Assembly (NCBI GenBank): GCA_945874765.1
Contig: CAMCHQ010000005.1
Span: 87,844-151,843, forward strand
Source: an uncultured Clostridia bacterium
GTDB taxonomy: Bacteria; Bacillota; Clostridia; Oscillospirales; Acutalibacteraceae
Reading direction: 5' to 3'
Length of the DNA: 64,000 nucleotides
Shown: positions 6,432 to 14,499 of the stretch, piece by piece
Position numbering within the stretch: position 1 is the stretch's first letter
Layout of the letters: every line of letters begins with the position of its first letter
Translations under genes and position numbers: made by a program
Notes under the pieces: generated by a model
Databases searched by the model: none
The model's input: only the letters and a program-made list of their open reading frames with translations
Told to the model about the DNA's origin: nothing

Positions 6432-8669
6432 ATGAAATCGACTTTTCAAAAAATCAAAGGTAAATTAAAAAAATATTTTTCAGGCGTACGTTTGAATTTA
6501 ACTATTTTCACTGCGCTTGCCGTTGCTATGATTTTGCTTTCTTTTGCAATTCAGTATGCCGGAAATTATGTTTTGAGCCTTAAAGAAGAGGTTAGAAACG
6601 TTCAGTCTTGGGATTATACGTATATTTCATCTCCTGACGCTTCGGTTGACGGCACTAAACTTACCCCGTCTAACTACGTTGTACCTATTTCAAGTAAGGG
6701 TAATACCGGCTACTGCTACCTTACCCATACCTTTGATAAGATTAACGAAAAAACATATTTGAAGATTATTACAGACCATTCACCCGTTAAAATTATAGTT
6801 AACGGTCAGGAGGTTTATAATAATCACTACGGCAGTGAGCAGTATGTTGCAAACAGCTACAACCTTGTAACGCTTAATAAAACCACCCGTTCTCAAAAGG
6901 TTGAAGTTTATATGGCTGTGCCTTTCTCCGTTACATTTAATGTTCAAATGTCAAACACACAGCCGTCTGACTTCACGTTTACTCCGGCATTTTTTGCAGG
7001 CGTTGGAGTTGCTGCTGTCGGCATTATTATGTTCTTGATATCTCTTGTTTTTTCAATTAAAAATAAGCATTTGTCAAAACTTGTGTTTGTAGCGTTTTTT
7101 GATGTATTCAGCGGCGCTGATATTGTCCTTTGGCAGTTCTTGCAAAATTCATATAAATTGAATGCACCGATTTATTATAATATTTCCCTTGCCGTATCGC
7201 TTCTCGTAATGCTTTGGGCAAGCGTGAGCGCTATGTCAAATTTCGGTATGCTCTCAAAATCCTGCAAGTTTACCCTTGCTTTGAGCGTTATATTCCTTGC
7301 GTGCTCGGCAATACCTAATATTCCGGCTGTACTTCGTATAGTCCCCGTTGCCGTATCGGCAATGCTCTTTATCTCTCTTATTTTGTCGCAGTCATCATTT
7401 ATTAAGGCGATAGGCAGGAGACTTAAAGGTGCAAGCTCGGTTTGGTTTTTGGGCTGCTACGTTGTCTTGACCGATTTTATTCTCGTGCTTCAGCTTTTCC
7501 TCGGCAAAACAAAATACTATGTTGTTTTCAGCGTGCTTACCTCAATTGTTTACACTATCGTTATGACGATTGTTAAGTATGACGAATCTTCTAAGAAATT
7601 CACGGAGAATAAAAAGCAAAAGGAACAGTTTATTGATTCTCTTGCGTGGGTTGATTCGCTTGATTCAATGATGAAAAAGGTGAACGCCGCTTTTGACGAT
7701 GAGGAAAAACTCATAACTGCCGCACAGGAATTTAAAAAGATTATTAATGAGCGTATCCCGAGTGAAAACGGTCTGACAATCGGCGTCTGTCAGCTCGGCG
7801 ACGACGGTAATTTTTATGAGATATATAACGACAATCTTGATGAGCCTTGCAATTACAATATGATTGACGAGAGATTTTTGAACAGTTCTCAAACTCACCA
7901 CGTTTTGTGGGGAAATACATATTTTGACGTAATTATCGATAAAAACGCTAAACCGTATGCAATTCTTCATTTCGAGGGTGCGGATAATTTGCTTTCGCTT
8001 AATATTAATAATATTGTTGAAACTATCAGCGCCGATTTGGACGTTTCGCTTAATATAACAGATGATGAAATTGCCAACGAGGAATTTGAGGCAGGTATTT
8101 TTGCTCAGCTTTCTCAAACCGTTGAAATTAAAAACGGCGTCGGCAAAAATCATCTTGAAAATGTTTCAAATATCACTTTCTGCCTTTGTGCTCAGCTTGG
8201 GCTGAGTGAGGACGAAATAAGGCAAATCGGATATGCTTCAATGCTTCACGATATCGGTAAAATTGTTATCCCTGAAGAAATTATTAAAAAGCAGGGATAT
8301 CTTACCGAGGATGAAAAAAATCTTATGCGTTTTCACGCTGAGGCGGGATATAAACTTCTTTCCTGTATTCCGGGTGAATTTATGTCACTTGCGGCTGAAA
8401 TCGCATATTATCACCACGAAAAATATGACGGCACCGGCTACTACGGCAAAAAGGGTGAGGATATTCCTCTTAGTGCAAGAATTGTATCTGTTGCCGACGT
8501 GTTTGACGCTCTTACTTCTTCCCGTTCATATAAAACGGCGTGGACTGACGAGCGTGCAATAGAATATCTTAAAGAAAACAGCGGCACTTCGTTTGACGAA
8601 AATGTTGTAAATGCTTTTCTCGATTGCTACCAAACTATTTGTGAATTCAGAAAAGGCGGTGATTATTAA
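6432..8669 (+). CDS. Membrane-bound HD-GYP protein (predicted c-di-GMP phosphodiesterase)
   Basis: A 745-residue protein. One membrane segment (about 22-43) is followed by an extracytoplasmic beta-rich region (about 50-180), a block of several membrane segments (about 185-390) resembling 7TM sensor proteins, a cytoplasmic linker region (about 410-550) and an HD-GYP domain (about 560-735). Visible motifs: MLHDIGK near residue 605, HAEAGYKLL, and HHEKYDGTGYYGKKGE near 660. The GYP signature reads GYY here, while the metal-binding HD and HH positions are kept. By family it would hydrolyse c-di-GMP in response to an outside or membrane signal. It overlaps the next start codon (TAATG), showing tight translational coupling with the polysaccharide genes. 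Confidence 0.88.
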   Translation: MKSTFQKIKGKLKKYFSGVRLNLTIFTALAVAMILLSFAIQYAGNYVLSLKEEVRNVQSWDYTYISSPDASVDGTKLTPSNYVVPISSKGNTGYCYLTHTFDKINEKTYLKIITDHSPVKIIVNGQEVYNNHYGSEQYVANSYNLVTLNKTTRSQKVEVYMAVPFSVTFNVQMSNTQPSDFTFTPAFFAGVGVAAVGIIMFLISLVFSIKNKHLSKLVFVAFFDVFSGADIVLWQFLQNSYKLNAPIYYNISLAVSLLVMLWASVSAMSNFGMLSKSCKFTLALSVIFLACSAIPNIPAVLRIVPVAVSAMLFISLILSQSSFIKAIGRRLKGASSVWFLGCYVVLTDFILVLQLFLGKTKYYVVFSVLTSIVYTIVMTIVKYDESSKKFTENKKQKEQFIDSLAWVDSLDSMMKKVNAAFDDEEKLITAAQEFKKIINERIPSENGLTIGVCQLGDDGNFYEIYNDNLDEPCNYNMIDERFLNSSQTHHVLWGNTYFDVIIDKNAKPYAILHFEGADNLLSLNINNIVETISADLDVSLNITDDEIANEEFEAGIFAQLSQTVEIKNGVGKNHLENVSNITFCLCAQLGLSEDEIRQIGYASMLHDIGKIVIPEEIIKKQGYLTEDEKNLMRFHAEAGYKLLSCIPGEFMSLAAEIAYYHHEKYDGTGYYGKKGEDIPLSARIVSVADVFDALTSSRSYKTAWTDERAIEYLKENSGTSFDENVVNAFLDCYQTICEFRKGGDY

Positions 8670-11600
8670 TGGCAGACGATAATTTTGACGAATTTGATTT
8701 TGACGATTTAGACGGCGTTGATAATCTTGATGATGTTTCATTAGACGATACCTTTGATAATACCGATTTGGGCAATAATGCCGATGCTCAAAGCGAGCAG
8801 GAGAGCGCCGACAGTTCTTCAAAAACTTCAGATGAAAACAGCGACGGCAACTCCACAGCCTTTGACGATTTAAAAAACGATAATACATATGTTGCCCCGA
8901 AAGATGAGAACACTTTTGACGCAGATACTCTTGACGAGGTAACCGATGAAAAACTCAAGAAGCAAAAAAAGCATAAAAAGGCAAAATGGTGGTGGATTAT
9001 TCCGCTTGTCCTTTTGGTAATTGTTGCCGTTGCTTTTGTCGGCTGGCAGATTAAACCAAAGACTAAGCTTAACGTTTGTGTTCTTGATAAAACCGTTCTT
9101 GTCGCAAGCGATGATAATGATGTTGATAAAAATTTGGCATACAGAAAGCACCAAGGTCTTTTTTGGCTTTTGGAGCAAAAGAAAATCGTTTTCCAAAACG
9201 GCAAGTATTACGATTATAAAAAAGATTATTTCGGTCAGCAGCTTAAAGATGACGGTACCGTTGATAAGGAAAAATCGCTTACTACTCTTGATTACGTACC
9301 CGATTTAATGTATATTTCCGACGTCTACGGCGCAACTAACGATACTTACGGCTATTTTAATAAAAACGAGGCTTCGGGTAACGGCTTTAACAGTGACGAT
9401 ATGTCCGTTGTGTCCTATGCTTATGAAAACAACGCTACGGTTGTCGGCGAAATGGAACTTTTTAATTCTAATATGAGCGCCTCCGTTAAATCTCAGCTTG
9501 AATCTCTTTTCGGTATGAGTGAAAGCGGCTGGGTAGGCAGATATATTTATGAGCTTCAGGATTTTACCGACGTTCCCGATTGGGCGCCTCCTCTTTATGA
9601 ACAGCAAGAGGGTGTTGAGTGGCAGTTCTCGGGTCCCGGCATACTCCTTGTTTCTAACGAGGGCAAAATAATCGTTTTGGAGCAAAAGACGGATTTCAAT
9701 TCAAAAAATCTTCTTCAAATTTCAATTAACGATAAATATAAAAAAGAATTTAAGGGCGCTAAAAAGTGCAATTTCTATAATTGGTTCGAACTTATCGACG
9801 CCAACAGCTCAACCGAGGCGATTGCCACCTTTGAATTTGACGTAAATGCAACGGGTATGGAAAAAATCAAGGATATTTCAAGTCAGCCACGCTTTGTTGC
9901 GATTACACGTAAAAAGCAGGAAAATAAACCGTACGCTTACTATTTTGCAGGCGATTTTAACGATTATGTCAGCAAGAGGAATTTTAACAGATTTCTCGGT
10001 GCGGATAAGGTTTATAAAATGCTTTCATACGATAATCAGGGTGATATAAGCTATTTTTATTGGAATTTCTATAATCCTTTTATGTCTAAGATTTTAAAGG
10101 ACGTTGAAAAGGAAAACGGCGCACGTCATAAGGGTAAAAATGAGGACAGCAAAAGCACAACCGCCTCATCCCGTATCAATAATGACAAAATAGAAGTTCA
10201 AATTGACGGCAAATGGCAGGAAATTTATCTTAAAGCGCTTAGCCTTAATGCGTATAAACCGGGTGAGAAAAAATATACGAGAGATTATACCTATTATGAA
10301 TCGCTTGTAAGTGAACTTGTTTCTCTCGGCGCTAACTGCATAAGGGCAAAGGACGTTATGCCGGCAGAATTTTACCGTGCAATTTATCAAAATAATAAAA
10401 ATAAGGACAGTTCGACTGTTTATCTTATCCAAAGCATTACCGCACCCGATGATTTGTCGGCAAGCGATTATTTGAGCAATGACGGTCTTGTAAAATGGAA
10501 AGAAAAACTTGAGGCTGCCGTTTGTGCCGTTCACGGTGACGGAAGCTTAAAATCAAGCAATAATCTTGACGCAACGTCATATTTCAACGATGTATCGCCT
10601 TATCTTATTGCTTATGTTATTGAGCCGGATATCAATGAAAAAAATGCCGAGCTTATTTTAAATTCCAACCCGACATTTACCTACAGCGGCAAATACTTTG
10701 CATCAAGTGATACCGTTTCGTCGCTTTGTGCCGAGCTTGCGGATATCGTTCAAACTAAAAACAACGATACATACGGCTATAAAGTGCCGGTGGGTATTAA
10801 CGTTGACGCAAATACTCTTTCTTCTTTCAAATATTCAAAAGGCAAGGTTAAATATGATTTGTCAAATATCGTTTTAAACGGTGATGATAAGCAGTATTTC
10901 TTTGTAAGCGTTGACGGTGCTCTTTCAAGTTCTGCATTCAAGTCAAACAGTAAGCATTACGGCGGTAACGATTACGGCACTTCTTTTGAAAAGTATTTAA
11001 AGGATGTTAAAGCGTCTGTTAATTTACCGCTTCTTGTAAACGGAATCTGCGTGCCAACCAATACCGGCTCTTCAACTAAAGAGGCGCAGCAGGCTGAAAA
11101 ACTTATTTCGGCTCTTAATTCAATTGATGCGTCGGGTGCAATGGGCGGTGTAATCAATGACCTTAACGATAACTGGTCGGCGGTTTCAAGCAAGATGTAT
11201 CCGTTTACCGTTCCTCTTTCAAATAACTATTTGTGGCACGATGTAGCCGATTCTGCGCAAACGACGGGTGTTGTGGCTGTTGAATCTCCTACTCCTACAG
11301 TGTCAAATATGGAATATTTTGATGATGACAGAATGCAGGGTATGTCCGTATCCGCTAACGAAAGCTACCTTTATATCAATCTTCGTCTTTTAGAGGATAT
11401 TGATTATTCCAAGGAAGAATTTTTCGTCGGAATTGATACATATCAGCGAAACGACGGCGATTACTATTATTCAAAAGATTATACTCCTACTTCTCTTTCG
11501 GGTATGGAATTTGTAATCAGGTTTAAGGGTAAGCAAAACGCAGGTCTTTATGTAATCAATTCATATGATAAAAACAAGGGACACTACGCTTCAAAGGAAA

Positions 11601-11983
11601 GCTATTCGGGTAAATATAATCTTGTGTCAAAGCTTAATTACGGCGGTTTCAGAAGCGGTGACAATCAGTTCTACACCACGGGTACAACTACTTATATTCG
11701 TATTCCTTGGGCTATGCTCAACATTACCGACCCGTCGCAAAAGGTTGTTATCAATAACGACGGTAAGCTTAAAAATCAGGTTAAAACCACTCAAACAAAC
11801 GGCTTCTTAATTTCACTTATCATTGCCGATAAATCAACTAAGGACCTTCTTTATATGTTCCCTGAATCGAAGAAGGACCCGGGATACAAAACGTTCAAAT
11901 GGTCAACTTGGGAAGAAGTTACGTTTGAATACAGAGAGAAGGACGGCTTCTCAACACTTAAAAAATATTATTCTACTAAATGA
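8669..11983 (+). CDS. Large single-pass membrane protein with inactive glycosidase-like barrel and CBM-like end
   Basis: A 1104-residue protein. A very acidic Asp/Glu/Ser-rich cytoplasmic tail (1-100) is followed by a Lys-rich stop and one membrane helix (about 109-131, WWWIIPLVLLVIV...). Outside are an unrecognised alpha/beta region (about 135-490), a TIM-barrel-like domain (about 500-850) and a C-terminal beta-sandwich resembling carbohydrate-binding/CBM9-like modules (about 870-1080). The barrel and sandwich align by eye with the two glycosidase-like proteins downstream (shared: IEV..DGKWQEIYLKAL, NCIRAKDVMPAEFYRA, VEIRIPW-like IRIPWAMLN). The strand that carries the nucleophile Glu there (LVAEFGVPTS) reads LLVNGICVPTN here, so it is probably catalytically dead and binds polymer. 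The acidic tail could contact cytoplasmic partners; this is inference. Confidence 0.8.
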   Translation: MADDNFDEFDFDDLDGVDNLDDVSLDDTFDNTDLGNNADAQSEQESADSSSKTSDENSDGNSTAFDDLKNDNTYVAPKDENTFDADTLDEVTDEKLKKQKKHKKAKWWWIIPLVLLVIVAVAFVGWQIKPKTKLNVCVLDKTVLVASDDNDVDKNLAYRKHQGLFWLLEQKKIVFQNGKYYDYKKDYFGQQLKDDGTVDKEKSLTTLDYVPDLMYISDVYGATNDTYGYFNKNEASGNGFNSDDMSVVSYAYENNATVVGEMELFNSNMSASVKSQLESLFGMSESGWVGRYIYELQDFTDVPDWAPPLYEQQEGVEWQFSGPGILLVSNEGKIIVLEQKTDFNSKNLLQISINDKYKKEFKGAKKCNFYNWFELIDANSSTEAIATFEFDVNATGMEKIKDISSQPRFVAITRKKQENKPYAYYFAGDFNDYVSKRNFNRFLGADKVYKMLSYDNQGDISYFYWNFYNPFMSKILKDVEKENGARHKGKNEDSKSTTASSRINNDKIEVQIDGKWQEIYLKALSLNAYKPGEKKYTRDYTYYESLVSELVSLGANCIRAKDVMPAEFYRAIYQNNKNKDSSTVYLIQSITAPDDLSASDYLSNDGLVKWKEKLEAAVCAVHGDGSLKSSNNLDATSYFNDVSPYLIAYVIEPDINEKNAELILNSNPTFTYSGKYFASSDTVSSLCAELADIVQTKNNDTYGYKVPVGINVDANTLSSFKYSKGKVKYDLSNIVLNGDDKQYFFVSVDGALSSSAFKSNSKHYGGNDYGTSFEKYLKDVKASVNLPLLVNGICVPTNTGSSTKEAQQAEKLISALNSIDASGAMGGVINDLNDNWSAVSSKMYPFTVPLSNNYLWHDVADSAQTTGVVAVESPTPTVSNMEYFDDDRMQGMSVSANESYLYINLRLLEDIDYSKEEFFVGIDTYQRNDGDYYYSKDYTPTSLSGMEFVIRFKGKQNAGLYVINSYDKNKGHYASKESYSGKYNLVSKLNYGGFRSGDNQFYTTGTTTYIRIPWAMLNITDPSQKVVINNDGKLKNQVKTTQTNGFLISLIIADKSTKDLLYMFPESKKDPGYKTFKWSTWEEVTFEYREKDGFSTLKKYYSTK

Positions 11984-13080
11984 CAGGCGGTGAGGTTTTG
12001 ACATATGAACTTTTTGCCATAATAGGCATAATAGTTTGCGTATTTATACTCGCACTTGAATATCTTTGGCTTTATGTTCTTGCGGTTAGGCAGGAAAACA
12101 GTACAAAAAAATATACTTCAGCCGAGAAAAAGAGCAAGCAAATAGTTGACGCTATTATGTATAGCCCCACCACTCGTGCAAGAAAAAACGAAATCGACTC
12201 TCTGCAAAAGCTTGCAAAAGACGATTGCAAAATTCTTGATATGATTTATGACTTTGTAAATGAGTGGAAGTCTAAAAACGACGGCGAATTTTACAAAGAG
12301 CACAGCGATGTATTTCAGGAAATCGACGAAGCGCTGAAGCCGATACAGGTTTATGCCGAAATTCTTAAATCGGGCAAAATTCACGATAAGTGCTACGCTT
12401 GCAGACGTCTTGCCGATTTTAACGCAGTTGATTATATCAACGATATAGGCAAACTTTGTGAGGATAAAAACCGTGCGCTTGCATATAATGCGGCAATGGC
12501 TCTCTCCGCTTTCGGCGATACTCAAAGGCTTGCAAAATATATTGTCAGCATTGAAAACGATAAAAAGTATTCGACGAGAGTTGTGTTTGAGCTTGTATCT
12601 TCTTTTACCGGGGATTTGACAGACCTTGTTTTGTTGATACTTAAAAATTGCAACGAGGAAATGAAAGCTACTATCATTACCGCCGTTACACCTTACGGTT
12701 TGAGCGATTTTGCAGATATTTATATTGCAGGCACTAAGAGTACAAACGATAATATGAAAATTGCCTGCGTCAAAGCGCTCGGCGGTCTTAAAAATCTTGA
12801 ATATGAGCACGATTTGATTGTCGCTTCTAAGGATAAAAACTGGGTTGTTCGTATTTCCGCAATCAAAGGTCTTTCGTATTTTCAAACCAATGAGGCTATT
12901 GAGGTTGTTAAGACTGCTACAAAAGATAAAGAATGGTGGGTCAGACAGGTTGCCGCCTCCGCACTTATCAATATGTCGGTTAAGATTAAAGATATTGATG
13001 AGATTATGAAAGGCTATGACAGGTACGCAGCCGACGCCGTTAAAAATTCACTTTACAGAGAAATTGATATAAGGGAGTAA
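11980..13080 (+). CDS. Membrane-anchored HEAT-repeat protein
   Basis: A 366-residue protein starting at an ATGA overlap with the previous gene; no separate ribosome binding site is seen, suggesting coupled translation. An N-terminal membrane helix (about 8-30) is followed by a cytoplasmic region of helical repeats. HEAT-type units are clear toward the end (for example NMKIACVKALGGLKN, WVVRISAIKGLSYFQ, WWVRQVAASALINMS). HEAT repeats make protein-protein contacts. Lying directly before the glycosyltransferase gene, it may scaffold or regulate the synthase at the membrane. No known c-di-GMP-binding motif such as PilZ RxxxR is seen. Confidence 0.85.
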   Translation: MTGGEVLTYELFAIIGIIVCVFILALEYLWLYVLAVRQENSTKKYTSAEKKSKQIVDAIMYSPTTRARKNEIDSLQKLAKDDCKILDMIYDFVNEWKSKNDGEFYKEHSDVFQEIDEALKPIQVYAEILKSGKIHDKCYACRRLADFNAVDYINDIGKLCEDKNRALAYNAAMALSAFGDTQRLAKYIVSIENDKKYSTRVVFELVSSFTGDLTDLVLLILKNCNEEMKATIITAVTPYGLSDFADIYIAGTKSTNDNMKIACVKALGGLKNLEYEHDLIVASKDKNWVVRISAIKGLSYFQTNEAIEVVKTATKDKEWWVRQVAASALINMSVKIKDIDEIMKGYDRYAADAVKNSLYREIDIRE

Positions 13081-13086
13081 ACGTCA

Positions 13087-14499
13087 ATGGATATAATGGG
13101 TTATATAAGAACATTCATATCGTTTTTTAACTATTTCTGTATGGCTTTTACTGTTCTTTTGAGTGTTATTTACATAGTTCAAATGATTATGTCCTTTGTC
13201 AAGGTTCGTAAGGACTCCAAAGCACTTATGTCAAATGACTATGAAAGATATATGTATAGTGACAATCTCCTGCCGATTTCTCTTCTCATTCCTGCCTATA
13301 ATGAGGAGGAAAACGTAGTTCAAAACATTAAATCTCTTATGAAAATGGATTATCCCAATTTTGAGATTATTGTTGTAAACGACGGCTCAACGGATAAAAC
13401 TCACGAAAAAATTGTTGAGGCTTTCGGCCTTTATCAAATCGAAAGTTCTCAAAAGGTTTCTATCCCGACAAAAGAGGTTAGGGGAGTTTACTATAACGTT
13501 GATTATCCCAATTTGCTTTATATCGATAAGGAAAACGGCGGTAAATCCGACGCTTTAAATGCAGGTATCAACGCTTCCTCTTATCCGCTTTTTGCCTGCC
13601 TTGACGCCGATTCACGTCTTGAAAAAGACGCTTTATTGAAACTTTCAATCGAATTTAATAAAGATAAAAATACTATCGTTGCCGGCGGTATCGTTCGTAT
13701 TGCCAACGGCTCCGTTATTCGTGACGGCGAATTTAAGGGCTTTTCAATGCCTAAAAAAATTATTGAGCGTTTCCAAATAGTTGAATATTACCGTTCTTTC
13801 CTCTCGGGAAGAGTAAGCTGGGGTCTTTCTAACTCAATGCTTATCGTGTCCGGTGCGTTCGGCGTCTTTCAAAAGCAGGCTGTTATCGAGGTCGGCGGAT
13901 ATAAGACAAACACTATCGGTGAAGATATGGAAATTGTTGTAAGGCTTCACAGTTATATGAGGAAAAACAAACGTAAATATAAGATTATTTTTTGCGAGGA
14001 CGCTGTTTGCTGGACGCAGGGACCTATGTCGCTTAAAGATATAAGAGGTCAGCGCAGAAGATGGCAAATCGGTCTTTTGGATACGCTTATTTCTCATAAA
14101 AATTTGCTTTTTAATCCTCGTTACGGTATGGTCGGTATGGTCGCCGTTCCGTATAACTGGATGTTTGAACTTTTGGGCGCTGTAATTGAGGTGCTTGGAT
14201 ATTTCATCATTCCGTTTTCTCTTATAATGGGGGAACTGAATGTGTTCTTCTTTGTAATATATTTCCTGCTCGCCACACTTTTGGGTATTATGCTTTCAAT
14301 CGGCAGCCTTATTCTTGAACAATATACTAAAAAGTCGGCTATGACCGCAAAGCAGTATATCCTTATTTCTGTTTATGCCATTCTTGAAAACTTTGGCTAT
14401 AGGCAGCTCATAACCCTGTTTCGTGTCGAGGGTATTTTTAAATACAGAAAACTTCGTCAAACTTGGGGTAAGATTGAGAGAAAGGAGTTTGATCAGTAA
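13087..14499 (+). CDS. Family 2 glycosyltransferase, processive polysaccharide synthase type
   Basis: A 470-residue membrane protein. One or two N-terminal helices (about 5-40) precede a GT-A domain (about 60-300), and several C-terminal helices (about 345-440) follow. GT2 motifs present: IPAYNEEE, VVNDGSTD, GGKSDALNAG, DADS (metal-binding DxD type), GED and QRRRW; the last is the signature of processive synthases such as PgaC, BcsA and hyaluronan synthase. There is no C-terminal PilZ domain, so c-di-GMP would not act on it directly in the BcsA way. It likely polymerises and exports a sugar chain; the sugar cannot be told from sequence. Its stop overlaps the next start (TAATG). Confidence 0.93.
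   Translation: MDIMGYIRTFISFFNYFCMAFTVLLSVIYIVQMIMSFVKVRKDSKALMSNDYERYMYSDNLLPISLLIPAYNEEENVVQNIKSLMKMDYPNFEIIVVNDGSTDKTHEKIVEAFGLYQIESSQKVSIPTKEVRGVYYNVDYPNLLYIDKENGGKSDALNAGINASSYPLFACLDADSRLEKDALLKLSIEFNKDKNTIVAGGIVRIANGSVIRDGEFKGFSMPKKIIERFQIVEYYRSFLSGRVSWGLSNSMLIVSGAFGVFQKQAVIEVGGYKTNTIGEDMEIVVRLHSYMRKNKRKYKIIFCEDAVCWTQGPMSLKDIRGQRRRWQIGLLDTLISHKNLLFNPRYGMVGMVAVPYNWMFELLGAVIEVLGYFIIPFSLIMGELNVFFFVIYFLLATLLGIMLSIGSLILEQYTKKSAMTAKQYILISVYAILENFGYRQLITLFRVEGIFKYRKLRQTWGKIERKEFDQ

Noticed and set aside
12118..12885. 255-codon open frame on the minus strand
   Set aside because: It lies entirely opposite the HEAT-repeat gene, lacks a ribosome binding site and shows no domain; it is a shadow of biased codons.
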